Assembly (NCBI GenBank): GCA_017520545.1 | Contig: JAFXFM010000023.1 | Coordinates: 1-64,000 of the forward strand | Direction: 5' to 3' | DNA length: 64,000 nt | Origin: Alistipes sp. | GTDB lineage: Bacteria; Bacteroidota; Bacteroidia; Bacteroidales; Rikenellaceae | Shown: positions 9,272-18,887 of the stretch, piece by piece | How positions within the stretch are numbered: position 1 is the first letter of the stretch | How the letters are laid out: every line of letters begins with the position of its first letter | Position numbers and translations under genes: made by a program | Notes under the pieces: model-generated | Database searches by the model: none | The model's input: the letters and a program-made list of their open reading frames with translations, nothing else | Told to the model about the DNA's origin: nothing

Positions 9272-10612
9272 ATGGCACAGAAACCATCTATTCCAAAGGG
9301 AACACGCGACTTCTCGCCTATCGAAACGGCTCGTCGCTCATATATTTTCGACACTATTGCCGAGGTTTTCCGCAACTACGGCTTTGCCTCTATCGAAACG
9401 CCTTCGATGGAGAATCTCTCTACCCTTATGGGTAAGTATGGCGAGGAGGGCGACAAACTCCTCTTCAAGATTCTCAACTCGGGCGACTTCGGCTCGGGAT
9501 TGAACGACGAGGAGGTACGCCAAGCACATCGCATCTGCGAGAAGGGCTTGCGCTACGATTTGACCGTTCCGTTTGCCCGCTACGTTGTGCAGCACCAGAA
9601 CGAGATTACATTCCCATTCAAGCGTTATCAGATTCAGCCTGTATGGCGTGCTGACCGCCCACAGAAGGGCCGCTATCGCGAGTTCTACCAGTGCGACGTC
9701 GATATTATCGGCTCACGCTCATTGCTCAACGAGGTGGAGTTGATTTCGATTGTGGAGCGTGTATTCCGCAATCTTGGAATAAATGTAGTGTTGAAGTTGA
9801 ATAACCGCAAAGTACTCTACGGCATCGCCGAGGTTATGGGCCACGCCGACAAGATGATAGAGATAACGGTAGCCATCGACAAGCTCGAAAAAATTGGCTT
9901 GGATAACGTCAAGGCAGAGTTGGCAGAGCGCGGCATCGAGGCGGAGGCTGTTGCGAAGTTGGAGCCTATCCTCACTTTGAGCGGCTCGACAGCAGAGAAG
10001 TTGGCTCAACTCGAAACTATTCTCGCTGCGAGCGAGACCGGATTGAAGGGTGTTGAGGAGTTGCGCACCGTATTCTCTGCGGTGGAGGCACTCGGCATTA
10101 AGTTGGAGGTGGAGTTGGACCTCTCGTTGGCGCGTGGTTTGAACTACTACACCGGCGCGATATTCGAGGTGAAGGCGAAGGACTTTGCCATCGGCTCAAT
10201 CTGCGGAGGTGGTCGCTACGACAACCTGACGGGCATCTTCGGTATGCCTGATGTATCGGGTGTGGGCATCTCGTTTGGTGCAGACCGCATCTACGATGTT
10301 ATGTCGGGACTCAATCTCTTCCCAGAGTATGTCGATCGCACCACGAAGATTCTCTTCCTCAATCTTGGCGAGAAGGAGGTATTGGAGTCGCTCCGCATTG
10401 CAGAGAGTTTCCGCGATGGCTGGTCGTGCGAGGTATATCCCGACGCTGCAAAGATGAAGAAGCAGATGGAGTACGCCAACCGCCGTCAGATTCCGTATGT
10501 CGTAATTATCGGCAGCAACGAGTTGGCTGAGGGCAAGGCTACACTCAAAAAAATGGAGAGTGGTGAGCAGATTTGCGTGCCTGTCGAGGAGTTAAGACAC
10601 CACATTTTGTAA
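9272..10612 (+). CDS. hisS: Histidine--tRNA ligase
   Basis: Class II synthetase that charges tRNA-His; 446 residues, normal length. The N-terminus ([10 protein letters not shown]), motif 2 region ([20 protein letters not shown]), the histidine loops ([10 protein letters not shown], about 293) and the glycine-rich motif 3 ([14 protein letters not shown] ... [11 protein letters not shown]) are all present, followed by a small anticodon-binding domain. The [13 protein letters not shown] segment also supports HisRS rather than HisZ. It follows a heptamer repeat block and has no Shine-Dalgarno sequence. Confidence 0.97.
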   Translation: MAQKPSIPKGTRDFSPIETARRSYIFDTIAEVFRNYGFASIETPSMENLSTLMGKYGEEGDKLLFKILNSGDFGSGLNDEEVRQAHRICEKGLRYDLTVPFARYVVQHQNEITFPFKRYQIQPVWRADRPQKGRYREFYQCDVDIIGSRSLLNEVELISIVERVFRNLGINVVLKLNNRKVLYGIAEVMGHADKMIEITVAIDKLEKIGLDNVKAELAERGIEAEAVAKLEPILTLSGSTAEKLAQLETILAASETGLKGVEELRTVFSAVEALGIKLEVELDLSLARGLNYYTGAIFEVKAKDFAIGSICGGGRYDNLTGIFGMPDVSGVGISFGADRIYDVMSGLNLFPEYVDRTTKILFLNLGEKEVLESLRIAESFRDGWSCEVYPDAAKMKKQMEYANRRQIPYVVIIGSNELAEGKATLKKMESGEQICVPVEELRHHIL

Positions 10613-10638
10613 TTTTAAGCAGATAAATCGCAGAGAAT

Positions 10639-11808
10639 ATGGCTAACCTAACCACTACCCCATCGGCAACATTTGCCGACAGCAAACCTCACTACGCACT
10701 ACTCGACGGCTTGCGAGGAGCAGCGGCTTTGATGGTTGTTTGGTATCACTTCTTCGAGGGCTTTGCCTTTGCCGAGGGTACCGCAATCACAACCTTCAAC
10801 CACGGCCATATTGGCGTAGATTTATTCTTTATGCTCTCGGGTTTCGTAATCAGTTACGCATACGACGACCGTTGGCAGAGCGCACATAACCGCCTCACGC
10901 TCAAAGACTTCTTCAAGCGACGACTTATCCGTCTGCACCCGATGTTGATTATGGGCGCTGTTATCGGTTTGATAACCTTCTGCTTGCAAGGTGGCGTAAA
11001 GTGGGACGGCACACCTACACCTATGTCGTGGTCGTTGGTGGCGCTGGTGCTCACGATGTTGTTTATTCCTGCCTACCCGGGTGCGCCATACGACTTGCGT
11101 GGCAATGGCGAGATGTTCTCGCTCAATGGCCCAAGTTGGTCGCTCTTCTTTGAGTATATAGGCAACTTGCTCTACGCGCTCTTTATTCGTCGTTTGAGTA
11201 ATCGTGCATTGGCAGTTTTGACCGTCGCATTGGGCGCAGCGTGGAGTTGGTTTGCTATAACAGATGTATCGGGTTACGATATGCTGGGTGTTGGCTGGAC
11301 ACTCGACACCGCCAATTTCTGCGGAGGTCTGCTGCGAATGATGTTCCCATTCTCGTTGGGTATGCTCTTGGCACGCAACTTCAAGCCTGTGAAGATTAAG
11401 GGTATTTTCTGGATTGCGTGGGCTGTGCTATTTGGCTTGTTCTCGGCACCTGCATTTGCAAAGTGTGGCACGATAAGCATCAACGGCTTGTACGAGTTGG
11501 CGTGCGTAATGTTTGTATTCCCTGCTATCGTATGGTTTACCGCTTCGGGCGAAACGACAAACAAATTCTCGTCTGCGGTATGCAAGTTCTTGGGCGATAT
11601 CTCCTATCCGCTCTATATTGTTCACTATCCGGTGATGTACCTATTCTATGCGTGGCTTATCGAGAACAAGTACTACTCGTTGGGCGAGACTTGGCCGGTT
11701 GTGATAATGGTATTTGCGATAAACATTGCACTTGCGTACGCCTGCCTGAAACTCTACGACGAGCCTGTACGTCGCTGGCTCACAAAGCGTTTTATCAATA
11801 ACAAATAA
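10639..11808 (+). CDS. Acyltransferase 3 family membrane protein
   Basis: Integral membrane acyltransferase of the OafA/NodX type, 389 residues with about ten hydrophobic segments. The N-terminal LLDGLRGAAALMVVWYHF carries the conserved Arg and His of the family, and IGVDLFFMLSGFVISY is the characteristic second motif. Such enzymes transfer acetyl or other acyl groups to cell-surface glycans or lipids. The acceptor cannot be told from sequence, and no glycan gene cluster surrounds it. It starts 26 nt after hisS and may share its transcript. Confidence 0.88.
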   Translation: MANLTTTPSATFADSKPHYALLDGLRGAAALMVVWYHFFEGFAFAEGTAITTFNHGHIGVDLFFMLSGFVISYAYDDRWQSAHNRLTLKDFFKRRLIRLHPMLIMGAVIGLITFCLQGGVKWDGTPTPMSWSLVALVLTMLFIPAYPGAPYDLRGNGEMFSLNGPSWSLFFEYIGNLLYALFIRRLSNRALAVLTVALGAAWSWFAITDVSGYDMLGVGWTLDTANFCGGLLRMMFPFSLGMLLARNFKPVKIKGIFWIAWAVLFGLFSAPAFAKCGTISINGLYELACVMFVFPAIVWFTASGETTNKFSSAVCKFLGDISYPLYIVHYPVMYLFYAWLIENKYYSLGETWPVVIMVFAINIALAYACLKLYDEPVRRWLTKRFINNK

Positions 11809-11812
11809 AAGT

Positions 11813-11846
11813 TGAATTTTGCATTTTGCATTTTGAATTTTAAGTT
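11813..11846 (+). repeat. Heptamer repeat TTTTGCA before the DedA gene
   Basis: About four units of 7 bp (TTTTGCATTTTGCATTTTGAA) end 3 nt before the ATG, in the position where a ribosome-binding site or promoter would lie. Confidence 0.7.
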
Positions 11847-12473
11847 ATGGAGTCATTAGGATTTATACAGTGGTGTTTGGATAATCTGAACTATTGGACC
11901 ATTACATTGTTGATGGCTATCGAGAGTTCGTTTATTCCTTTTCCAAGCGAGGTGGTCGTACCGCCGGCAGCATACAAGGCTGCTGCTACGGGCGAGTTGA
12001 ATATATGGTTGGTGATTTTCTTCGCTACACTTGGTGCGGTGATTGGTGCTTACATCAACTACTTCCTTGCAGTATGGCTCGGCAGACCCATTGTATATAA
12101 GTTCGCAAACAGCCGCATAGGTCATATGTGCCTACTCGACGAGCAGAAGGTTGCTAAGGCGGAGGAGTTCTTTGTGCGCTACGGCGTGGCAGCGACACTC
12201 GTCGGTCGCCTTGTGCCGGCAGTACGTCAGCTTATCTCCATACCTGCGGGTCTTTCGCGTATGAACCTTGCCAAATTCACGCTCTATACGGCAATTGGTG
12301 CAGGTGCGTGGAATTCAGTACTTGCAGCGTTGGGCTACCTCCTCGAATCGGTAGTTCCGGAGGATCAACTTATCGCCACCGTAACAGAATACAGCCACGA
12401 AATTGGCTACTGCATTATTGCTGTGGTTGCCATTGCACTCGGCATAATCATCTACAAAGGCGTGAAGAAATAG
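11847..12473 (+). CDS. DedA family membrane protein
   Basis: Polytopic inner-membrane protein of 208 residues in the DedA/VTT superfamily, whose members include polyprenyl-phosphate and phospholipid flippases/scramblases. The family marks are ESSFIPFPSEVVVPPA near the N-terminus and the GRLVPAVRQLISIPAG motif at about residues 121-136, containing the essential Arg residues, plus a C-terminal hydrophobic anchor. The substrate of this member is unknown. It follows the acyltransferase gene by 38 nt. Confidence 0.9.
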   Translation: MESLGFIQWCLDNLNYWTITLLMAIESSFIPFPSEVVVPPAAYKAAATGELNIWLVIFFATLGAVIGAYINYFLAVWLGRPIVYKFANSRIGHMCLLDEQKVAKAEEFFVRYGVAATLVGRLVPAVRQLISIPAGLSRMNLAKFTLYTAIGAGAWNSVLAALGYLLESVVPEDQLIATVTEYSHEIGYCIIAVVAIALGIIIYKGVKK

Positions 12474-12484
12474 CCAAAGCTATT

Positions 12485-12530
12485 TCAAATTGAGAATTGA
12501 GAATTGAGAATTAAGAATTAAAATTTTTCC
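12485..12530 (+). repeat. Heptamer repeat TTGAGAA
   Basis: TTGAGAATTGAGAATTGAGAA grades into TTAAGAATTAAAATTTTT. It lies directly before the repeat-A copy in the spacer upstream of aroE. Confidence 0.75.
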
Positions 12531-12539
12531 ACAACTTCA

Positions 12540-12659
12540 AAATCGTCGATGATTAGGCTGTTTTTGTGCGTTACGCAGTGGCGGAAAGCACAGCATAGTA
12601 AACCTATGTGAGCATTTACGCCGCAAGTAAGGTGCAAAAAGAGTCAATCAGAACGATTT
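12540..12659 (+). repeat. Repeat family A, single full copy (120 nt)
   Basis: AAATCGT at 12540-12546 and ACGATTT at 12653-12659 form the ends. TGATT pairs with AATCA, TTTTTGTGC with GTGCAAAAA, GGCG-G-AAA with TTT-A-CGCC, and CATAG with CTATG. It ends about 20 nt before the aroE start. Confidence 0.8.
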
Positions 12660-12679
12660 TTTACTCAAAGGGAAAACCA

Positions 12680-13402
12680 ATGAAACATTTTGCGCTGATA
12701 GGCTATCCACTCGAACACTCGTTGTCTGCCAAATACTTTGCCGAAAAATTCTTGACGGAGGGTATCGATGCGGAGTACTCATTGTTGCCAATGGAGCGAG
12801 TAGAGGATATTCTACCCCACTGCGCAAATCTTGTGGGTTTCAACGTAACCATACCCCACAAACAGACGATTATACCGCTGCTCGCCAATATCAGCGAGGA
12901 GGCTCGTGCAATAGGCGCAGTGAATTGCGTAAAGGTTACACCGAACGGCTTGGAGGGCTACAACACCGATGTAGTGGGTATTCGCAAGTCGTTGGAAGGT
13001 GTAGAGTTGAAGGGGGCAAAGGCAATTGTTCTCGGCACGGGTGGCGCATCGAAGGCGGTGCAATATGCTCTGCGTGAGGGTGGCGCCGAGGTGGCGGCTG
13101 TTTCGCGTACGCAAGGCGCAGCAGATTTCACCTACGAAGATTTGAACGAGGAGCGCATCGCTGAGTGCGACATCATAGTAAATGCCACCCCTCTGGGAAT
13201 GTTCCCCAATGTGGATAGCGCACCGGCACTACCCTACTCGGCAATATCGTCAAAACACACCCTTTTCGACTGCGTTTATAACCCTCGCCAAACCAAGTTC
13301 TTGCAACTCGGAGCCGAACAAGGTGCCCGTACTATCGACGGACTGACAATGCTCTACGCCCAAGCCGAGAAGGCGTGGGAAATCTGGGAAACTGAAAACT
13401 GA
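12680..13402 (+). CDS. aroE: Shikimate dehydrogenase
   Basis: NADP-dependent reduction of 3-dehydroshikimate to shikimate in aromatic amino acid and chorismate synthesis. The protein is 240 residues from ATG 12680, slightly short for AroE but complete. FALIGYPLEHSLSAKYF near the N-terminus holds the shikimate-binding Ser residues, FNVTIPHKQ the catalytic Lys, and VLGTGGASKAVQ the NADP loop; the C-terminal DGLTMLYAQAEKAWE is typical. Upstream in-frame ATG-like starts would read through the repeat-A end and are rejected. Confidence 0.95.
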   Translation: MKHFALIGYPLEHSLSAKYFAEKFLTEGIDAEYSLLPMERVEDILPHCANLVGFNVTIPHKQTIIPLLANISEEARAIGAVNCVKVTPNGLEGYNTDVVGIRKSLEGVELKGAKAIVLGTGGASKAVQYALREGGAEVAAVSRTQGAADFTYEDLNEERIAECDIIVNATPLGMFPNVDSAPALPYSAISSKHTLFDCVYNPRQTKFLQLGAEQGARTIDGLTMLYAQAEKAWEIWETEN

Positions 13403-13430
13403 AAACGGAAAGCGGAAAACTGAGAGAGTA
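13398..13430 (+). repeat. GAAAACT/GGAAAGC 7-bp repeats after aroE
   Basis: ACTGAAAACTGAAAACGGAAAGCGGAAAACTG begins at the aroE stop codon. It is the reverse complement of the CGTTTTCC-type repeats found in other spacers. Confidence 0.7.
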
Positions 13431-13474
13431 CAGAGTAGTTTTTTTAAAAACCTCTAACGACTCTAATAAAAAAT

Positions 13475-13684
13475 CTAATCTCTTATCCGCAGTAGCGTTT
13501 TTGCCTGCTTGTAATCTTTTTCAAACACCACCAACTTGGCACGAATAACACCCGGATAGAGCGTAGTCATATACTCATTCTCTATTTGTGCGCGTATACC
13601 CGCGCACGCGAGGATACTCTTCGCCATCTCTGCCTCCACTGCCGAAGCGTACTCCGCCAGCACCACAAACTCCTCTGTCTGCAT
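13475..13684 (-). CDS. DUF2007-like small protein
   Basis: A 69-residue acidic protein resembling the DUF2007 family (putative signal-transducing proteins of unknown role). It has a beta-alpha-beta pattern: EEFVVLAEYASAVEAEMAKSIL, then GIRAQIENEY, and a C-terminal VVFEKDYKQAKTLLR. In this family the domain often follows membrane or proteolysis-related genes, but here it stands alone. A TAACTTTG -7 box lies 23 nt upstream. Function unknown. Confidence 0.75.
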   Translation of the reverse strand: MQTEEFVVLAEYASAVEAEMAKSILACAGIRAQIENEYMTTLYPGVIRAKLVVFEKDYKQAKTLLRIRD

Positions 13685-13706
13685 AAGTTCAGCCCTTTTG
13701 ATAATA

Positions 13707-13714
13707 CAAAGTTA
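13707..13714 (-). promoter_or_regulatory. -7 box for the DUF2007-like gene
   Basis: TAACTTTG on the minus strand, matching TAnnTTTG, 23 nt upstream of the ATG. Confidence 0.55.
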
Positions 13715-13783
13715 TAACTTTTTCCGATAACATCAAATACAAAAACCAAGCCCAAACAAACAGAGGTTGAAGGTAAAATATCA

Positions 13784-13817
13784 CAAAAAAAGTCTGCCTA
13801 ACCGCAGTTAGACAGAC
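13784..13817 (-). terminator. Rho-independent terminator after the secreted hypothetical gene
   Basis: On the minus strand GTCTGTCTAAC and GTTAGGCAGAC form an 11-bp stem with one G-U pair and a 4-nt loop, followed by seven T. It lies 24 nt after the stop of the gene at 13841. Confidence 0.88.
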
Positions 13818-13840
13818 CTATACGAATTAGCAATAAGTGC

Positions 13841-14293
13841 TTACTTATTAAGATAAGTTTTCAAATCCGACAAAGAGAAGCTCATCTCTAAAACATTGCT
13901 GCGTTCTTTATTGACAAATATCATACGCATACCATAATTGGATTCCATACACAACTTAGCGAGAAGCACAGATGACTCATCAGAGAACGATGACTGTATC
14001 ATCTCACCCTTACTCAACTGCTTCATTCCCTCGCGTGTTAAATCAATAACAGTGTCAGAGCAAGTATACTCAAAAACAATGTAAGAACTTGTAATATAAA
14101 CATCTGTCATAACCAAGCCTCCACCTGCGTCCATAGGCAAGTCCTTCTTCATCTGATCAACAATTGCGTGGATAAAGTCTTTGTTAGGGCTCTCCTCAAC
14201 CTTTGTAGAGGTTGTAAACGAACTAAATGCCAAAATCGAAGTAATTGCAACAACGACAATGGCGAAATGTCTAAAAATGCTTAAACGTTTCAT
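13841..14293 (-). CDS. Hypothetical exported protein
   Basis: Not recognised. 150 residues. The N-terminus MKRLSIFRHFAIVVVAITSI is a basic start plus hydrophobic core, ending near AFSSFTTST, so export by Sec with signal peptidase I cleavage is likely. The mature part of ~120 residues is mixed alpha/beta in appearance with two Cys (EYTCSD and KLCMES) that could form a disulfide. It has its own promoter-like box (14395-14402) and a strong terminator, so it is probably a monocistronic expressed gene. No function can be assigned. Confidence 0.7.
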   Translation of the reverse strand: MKRLSIFRHFAIVVVAITSILAFSSFTTSTKVEESPNKDFIHAIVDQMKKDLPMDAGGGLVMTDVYITSSYIVFEYTCSDTVIDLTREGMKQLSKGEMIQSSFSDESSVLLAKLCMESNYGMRMIFVNKERSNVLEMSFSLSDLKTYLNK

Positions 14294-14394
14294 AATTGTA
14301 GATATTTAGAATTAATATAATGTATATTCATATATCATCTACGAATGCTCCACATCCTCACCGAAGAGTATTCGTAACTACCCCCCCACCATTG

Positions 14395-14402
14395 CAAATT
14401 TA
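14395..14402 (-). promoter_or_regulatory. Possible -7 box for the exported hypothetical gene
   Basis: TAAATTTG on the minus strand matches TAnnTTTG, about 100 nt upstream of the ATG; the leader would be unusually long for this window. Confidence 0.35.
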
Positions 14403-14450
14403 ACAAAATATTTCGAATGTTCAAAAAAATTCTTTAATTATCATTTTTCG

Positions 14451-14482
14451 ATTGTCAATTTCCGTTTTATTTCTTATCTTTG
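14451..14482 (+). promoter_or_regulatory. Promoter of dnaE
   Basis: TATCTTTG (14475-14482) with ATTG (14451-14454) 20 nt upstream fits the Bacteroidota -7/-33 pattern. The ATG is 24 nt downstream of the -7 box. Confidence 0.7.
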
Positions 14483-14506
14483 TAGGTAGCAAAGAAGGAC
14501 TATATT

Positions 14507-17500
14507 ATGAGCGGTTTCGTACATCTTCACACCCACACCCAATACTCTCTCCTCGATGGTCAGGCGAGTGTAAAAAAACTCGTCGATAAAGCTATCAAGG
14601 ACGGTATGCCTGGCATCGCCATTACCGATCACGGTAATATGTTCGCCATCAAGGAGTTTATGAACTATGTCGGCAAGGTGAATGGTGCAAAAGCGGGACG
14701 TGAGAAGGATCTGAAAAAGTTGCTCGACAAGATGCTAACGCTACAAGGCGAATACCCTTCGCTCGCCTCGTTACTCGCCGATAAAAAGGCGGAGGAGGAG
14801 GCATTGAAGGCGGAAATCGACAAGGCGAAGAGGGCAAATAAGGATTTCGAGCCGAGCGAAGAGCAGACAAAGCAACTCGCCGATATCGCATCGCTCATTG
14901 CCGACCTTGCCAATATGGAGAAGGAGTTCGGATTCGATGCTGTGAAGGCTCGCGAGATAATCGTCGAGATGGAAAATACTCCCCCATTCAAGCCTATTAT
15001 CGGTTGTGAGGTCTATGTAGCACGTCGTTCGCTCGATCAAAAGAGCGACAAAACAGACCTCGGTGGCTATCACCTCATACTCTTGGCAAAGAACTTCAAG
15101 GGTTACAAAAACCTTATCAAGATAGTGTCGAAGGCGTGGACAGACGGTTTCTATGGTCGTCCCCGTACCGACCGCAAGGAGCTCGAAAAGTACCACGAAG
15201 GACTTATCTGCTGCTCGGCGTGTCTGGGTGGCGAGATTCCGCGACTTATACAGGACGACCGTATACAAGAGGCGGAGGAGTCGGTATTGTGGTTTAAGAA
15301 CCTCTTTGGCGAGGACTACTACTTGGAGTTGCAGCTGCACAAAGCGACCGTCGAGCGTGCCAACCACGAGGCGTACCCTATGCAGTGCAAGGTAAACGAG
15401 CAGTTGGTGGAGTTCTCGCGTAAGCACAATATCGAGTTGGTCTGCACTAACGATGTTCACTTTGTGGAGGAGAGCGATGCCGAGGCACACGACCGCCTTA
15501 TCTGTTTGAGCACAGGCAAGGACCTCGATGACCCGAAGCGATTGCTCTACTCGAAGCAGGAGTGGATGAAGACCACAGCGGAGATGTCGCAAATTTTTGC
15601 AGCCTATCCAGAGGCTCTCGAAAATACGGTTGCCGTATGCGACAAGGTGGAGCGCTACTCTATTGACCACGCTCCAATTATGCCTGTATTCCCTATCCCT
15701 GCCGAGTTTGGCACCGAGGAGGAGTATCGCGCACGACTAACAGAGGAGGACCTCTTTAACGAATTTACCCGCAACGAGAATGGCGAGGTAGTGATGGACG
15801 AAGAGGCCGCAAAGAAGAAGATTGAGAAGCTGGGTGGCTACGACAAGCTGTATCGTATAAAGTTCGAAGCAGACTACCTCACAAAACTCACTATGGAGGG
15901 CGCAGAGAAACGCTACGGCTCACCTCTCTCGGAGGAGGTTGAGGAGCGTTTACGCTTCGAGCTCTACATTATGAAGACTATGGGTTTTCCGGGTTACTTC
16001 CTTATCGTGCAGGACTTTATCCGCGCAGCACGCGAAGAGTTGGGCGTATGGGTAGGACCGGGTCGTGGCTCGGCTGCGGGTTCGGCTGTGGCATACTGCC
16101 TCGGAATTACGCAGATTGACCCTATCAAATACGACCTGCTGTTCGAGCGATTCCTCAACCCCGATCGTATATCGTTACCCGATATTGATATCGACTTCGA
16201 TGACGAGGGACGTGGACGAGTACTCGATTGGGTAACCAAGAAGTACGGCAAGGAGAAGGTGGCACACATCATCACCTACGGCACAATGGCTACCAAGATG
16301 GCGTTGAAAGATGTGGCGCGAGTGCAGAAGTTGCCACTACCCGAGTCGGATCGCCTGTGCAAGCTCGTTCCCGACCGCATCACCGACCCGAAGGATAAGG
16401 ATAAGCAGTTGAAGATAAACCTCGCGAACGCCATAAATGCCGTTCCTGAGTTGCAGGAGGCAGAAAATTCGGACGACCCAATAATGCGCGATACGATAAA
16501 GTATGCGCGACAGCTCGAAGGCAATGTTCGCGGTACGGGTGTTCACGCCTGCGGAACTATCATCTGCCGCGACGACATCACCGATTGGGTGCCCGTATCG
16601 ACAGCCGATGACAAGGAGACGGGCGAAAAGATGCTCGTAACACAATACGAGGGCTCGGTAATTGAGGACACAGGTCTTATCAAGATGGACTTCCTCGGTT
16701 TGAAGAACCTCTCTATTATGAAGGATGCGGTGGAGAATATCCGCCGAATAAAGGGCGTGGAGGTTGATATCGACAACATTCCGATTGACGACAAGAAGAC
16801 TTACGACCTCTATTGCGCAGGTCATACACTCGGAACATTCCAGTTCGAGTCGGACGGTATGCAGAAGTATCTCCGCGAGTTGAAGCCTACGGTATTCGAG
16901 GATCTTATCGCGATGAATGCCCTCTATCGTCCGGGACCTATGGACTACATTCCGGACTTCATCAACCGTAAACACGGACGCGCTCCTATCGAATACGATA
17001 TCCCTATTATGGAGAAGTATTTGAAGGATACCTACGGCATTACGGTCTATCAGGAGCAGGTGATGTTGCTTTCGCGATTGCTCGGCAACTTTACCCGAGG
17101 CGAGGCGGACACGCTGCGTAAGGCGATGGGTAAGAAAATTCTGTCGAAGTTGATGGAGTTGAAGCCCAAATTCCTGAAAGGTGGCACCGAGAACGGACAC
17201 GACAAGAAGGTTTTGGAGAAGATATGGGAGGACTGGGAGAAGTTTGCCTCCTACGCCTTCAACAAGTCGCACGCCACTTGTTACTCGTGGGTTGCCTACC
17301 AAACCGCCTACCTCAAAGCCAACTATCCGTCCGAGTATATGGCGGCATTGCTCAGTGCCAACCTTGGCAATATCGAGAAGTTGGAGCTATATATGAGCGA
17401 ATGTAAGCGAATGGGTATCAAGGTGCTGTCGCCGGATATAAACGAGTCGCAGATGCGCTTCTCGTCAAATGCAGCTGGAGATATTCGCTTCGGCTTAGCG

Positions 17501-18502
17501 GCAATTAAGGGTGTTGGTGAGGGTGCTGTAAATTCGATTATTGCCGAACGCGAGAAGAATGGAGCGTTCAAAGACATCTTCGACTTCTGTGAACGTGCCA
17601 ACTACTCGGCTATCAACCGCAAGTGCTTCGAGAATATAGCGATGTCGGGAGGTTTCGACTCGATAATAGATTTCTCACGAGGAAAGTTCCTCGCAATGGA
17701 CGATAAGGAGGAGAGTTTTGTAGATGCATTGGTACGCTACGGTTCGCGTATTCAGGCGGAGAAGAACAACGCTCAGCAGAGTCTATTTGGTGGCGACAGC
17801 GGTATATCGGATATTCAGAAGCCCGCAATACCTGTGCGAGGCGATGCCGTACCGCTCGAACTGCTTAACAAGGAGAAGGAGCTGATTGGTATGTACCTCT
17901 CGGCACACCCTCTCGACGAGTACAAGCTACTGCTCAACTCGGTATGCAATTGCACGCTCTCGGAGCTCACAAACCTCGAAAATTATCGTGGCAAGGAGAT
18001 TGCGGTGGCGGGTATCGTTACCGACACGCGCGAATTTTACCTCAAAAATGGAACGGCTGCGGGTTCGATGACTGTGATGGACTACAACGGCACACGCGAG
18101 TTCCGTTTCTTCCGTAAGGACTACGAGGAGTTCCGTACGCGAATGTTTAAGGACTACTTCCTTCTTATTCAGGGTCGAGTGCAGGTACGCCCATACTCCA
18201 ATCCCGAAGAGTTGGAGTTCAAGGTTAGCAGCGTTACGCAGTTGCCTGATGTACGCGATGCTGTGCGCGAGGTGAAGTTGTACCTATCGACCGATATGCT
18301 CACCAAGGAGTTTATCGACGAGTTGATAAGCGTAGCAAAGGTGTCGAAGGGCAAGGCGCAGTTGAAGTTTGTATTGCGCGACTTGGCGGAGGATGTGTAT
18401 GTATCGTCCTACTCGCGCAAATACCACGTGGCACTGACTCCTGAACTTGCGCAGTTTATAGAGAATCACAATATAGCACATACAATAACAGTAAACCTAT
18501 AA
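14507..18502 (+). CDS. dnaE: DNA polymerase III alpha subunit
   Basis: Replicative C-family polymerase, 1331 residues, which is long for DnaE. The N-terminal PHP domain starts with VHLHTHTQYSLLDG. About 100 residues between FMNYVGK (about 51) and PFKPIIGCEVYVA (about 160) form a charged Lys/Glu/Ala/Leu-rich insertion, probably a coiled coil, inside the PHP domain. The palm carries the catalytic PDIDIDFDDEGR, with VGPGRGSAAGS upstream. The beta-clamp-binding region and an OB fold (about 1160-1250, IAVAGIVTDTRE) follow. Proofreading is expected from a separate DnaQ-like subunit. trxA starts 13 nt after the stop and may be cotranscribed. Confidence 0.97.
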   Translation: MSGFVHLHTHTQYSLLDGQASVKKLVDKAIKDGMPGIAITDHGNMFAIKEFMNYVGKVNGAKAGREKDLKKLLDKMLTLQGEYPSLASLLADKKAEEEALKAEIDKAKRANKDFEPSEEQTKQLADIASLIADLANMEKEFGFDAVKAREIIVEMENTPPFKPIIGCEVYVARRSLDQKSDKTDLGGYHLILLAKNFKGYKNLIKIVSKAWTDGFYGRPRTDRKELEKYHEGLICCSACLGGEIPRLIQDDRIQEAEESVLWFKNLFGEDYYLELQLHKATVERANHEAYPMQCKVNEQLVEFSRKHNIELVCTNDVHFVEESDAEAHDRLICLSTGKDLDDPKRLLYSKQEWMKTTAEMSQIFAAYPEALENTVAVCDKVERYSIDHAPIMPVFPIPAEFGTEEEYRARLTEEDLFNEFTRNENGEVVMDEEAAKKKIEKLGGYDKLYRIKFEADYLTKLTMEGAEKRYGSPLSEEVEERLRFELYIMKTMGFPGYFLIVQDFIRAAREELGVWVGPGRGSAAGSAVAYCLGITQIDPIKYDLLFERFLNPDRISLPDIDIDFDDEGRGRVLDWVTKKYGKEKVAHIITYGTMATKMALKDVARVQKLPLPESDRLCKLVPDRITDPKDKDKQLKINLANAINAVPELQEAENSDDPIMRDTIKYARQLEGNVRGTGVHACGTIICRDDITDWVPVSTADDKETGEKMLVTQYEGSVIEDTGLIKMDFLGLKNLSIMKDAVENIRRIKGVEVDIDNIPIDDKKTYDLYCAGHTLGTFQFESDGMQKYLRELKPTVFEDLIAMNALYRPGPMDYIPDFINRKHGRAPIEYDIPIMEKYLKDTYGITVYQEQVMLLSRLLGNFTRGEADTLRKAMGKKILSKLMELKPKFLKGGTENGHDKKVLEKIWEDWEKFASYAFNKSHATCYSWVAYQTAYLKANYPSEYMAALLSANLGNIEKLELYMSECKRMGIKVLSPDINESQMRFSSNAAGDIRFGLAAIKGVGEGAVNSIIAEREKNGAFKDIFDFCERANYSAINRKCFENIAMSGGFDSIIDFSRGKFLAMDDKEESFVDALVRYGSRIQAEKNNAQQSLFGGDSGISDIQKPAIPVRGDAVPLELLNKEKELIGMYLSAHPLDEYKLLLNSVCNCTLSELTNLENYRGKEIAVAGIVTDTREFYLKNGTAAGSMTVMDYNGTREFRFFRKDYEEFRTRMFKDYFLLIQGRVQVRPYSNPEELEFKVSSVTQLPDVRDAVREVKLYLSTDMLTKEFIDELISVAKVSKGKAQLKFVLRDLAEDVYVSSYSRKYHVALTPELAQFIENHNIAHTITVNL

Positions 18503-18515
18503 AACACAAAAAATT

Positions 18516-18830
18516 ATGGCATTAAACATTACAAATGAGAACTATGAGGCTCTGTTGGCAGACAGCAAGCCGTTGGTAATTGATTTCTGGGCAGAGTGGT
18601 GCGGTCCTTGCCGTGCGGTTGCCCCAATCGTAGAGGAGTTGGCAGAGGAGTATGCCGGCAAGGTAAATATCGGCAAGTGCGATGTTGATTCGTGCGACGA
18701 TATCACCGCTGCATACCGCGTGCGCAATATCCCTACCCTCGTATTTATCAAGGGTGGCGAGGTTGTAGATAAGCACGTAGGCGCGATCAACAAAGCTGAC
18801 CTCAAAGCAAAAATTGACTCATTGCTTTAA
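18516..18830 (+). CDS. trxA: Thioredoxin
   Basis: Small cytosolic disulfide reductase of 104 residues, the standard length. The active site WCGPC lies at residues 28-32 in the context DFWAEWCGPC, and the cis-proline loop IPTLVFIKGG is at about 73-82. No signal peptide. It is placed immediately after dnaE and ends in a strong terminator, so dnaE-trxA may form one transcript. Physiological targets such as ribonucleotide reductase are known for the family, not shown here. Confidence 0.95.
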   Translation: MALNITNENYEALLADSKPLVIDFWAEWCGPCRAVAPIVEELAEEYAGKVNIGKCDVDSCDDITAAYRVRNIPTLVFIKGGEVVDKHVGAINKADLKAKIDSLL

Positions 18831-18847
18831 TTTAATTAAAGCAATGC

Positions 18848-18887
18848 AATAGAAAATGCGGTGAGTTACTTCACCGCATTTTCTATT
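18848..18887. terminator. Bidirectional terminator between trxA and the XRE gene
   Basis: AATAGAAAATGCGGTGA and its complement TTCACCGCATTTTCTATT enclose a short loop in a stem of about 17 bp. It overlaps the stop codon of the convergent XRE gene (CTA at 18883-18885). Confidence 0.85.
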
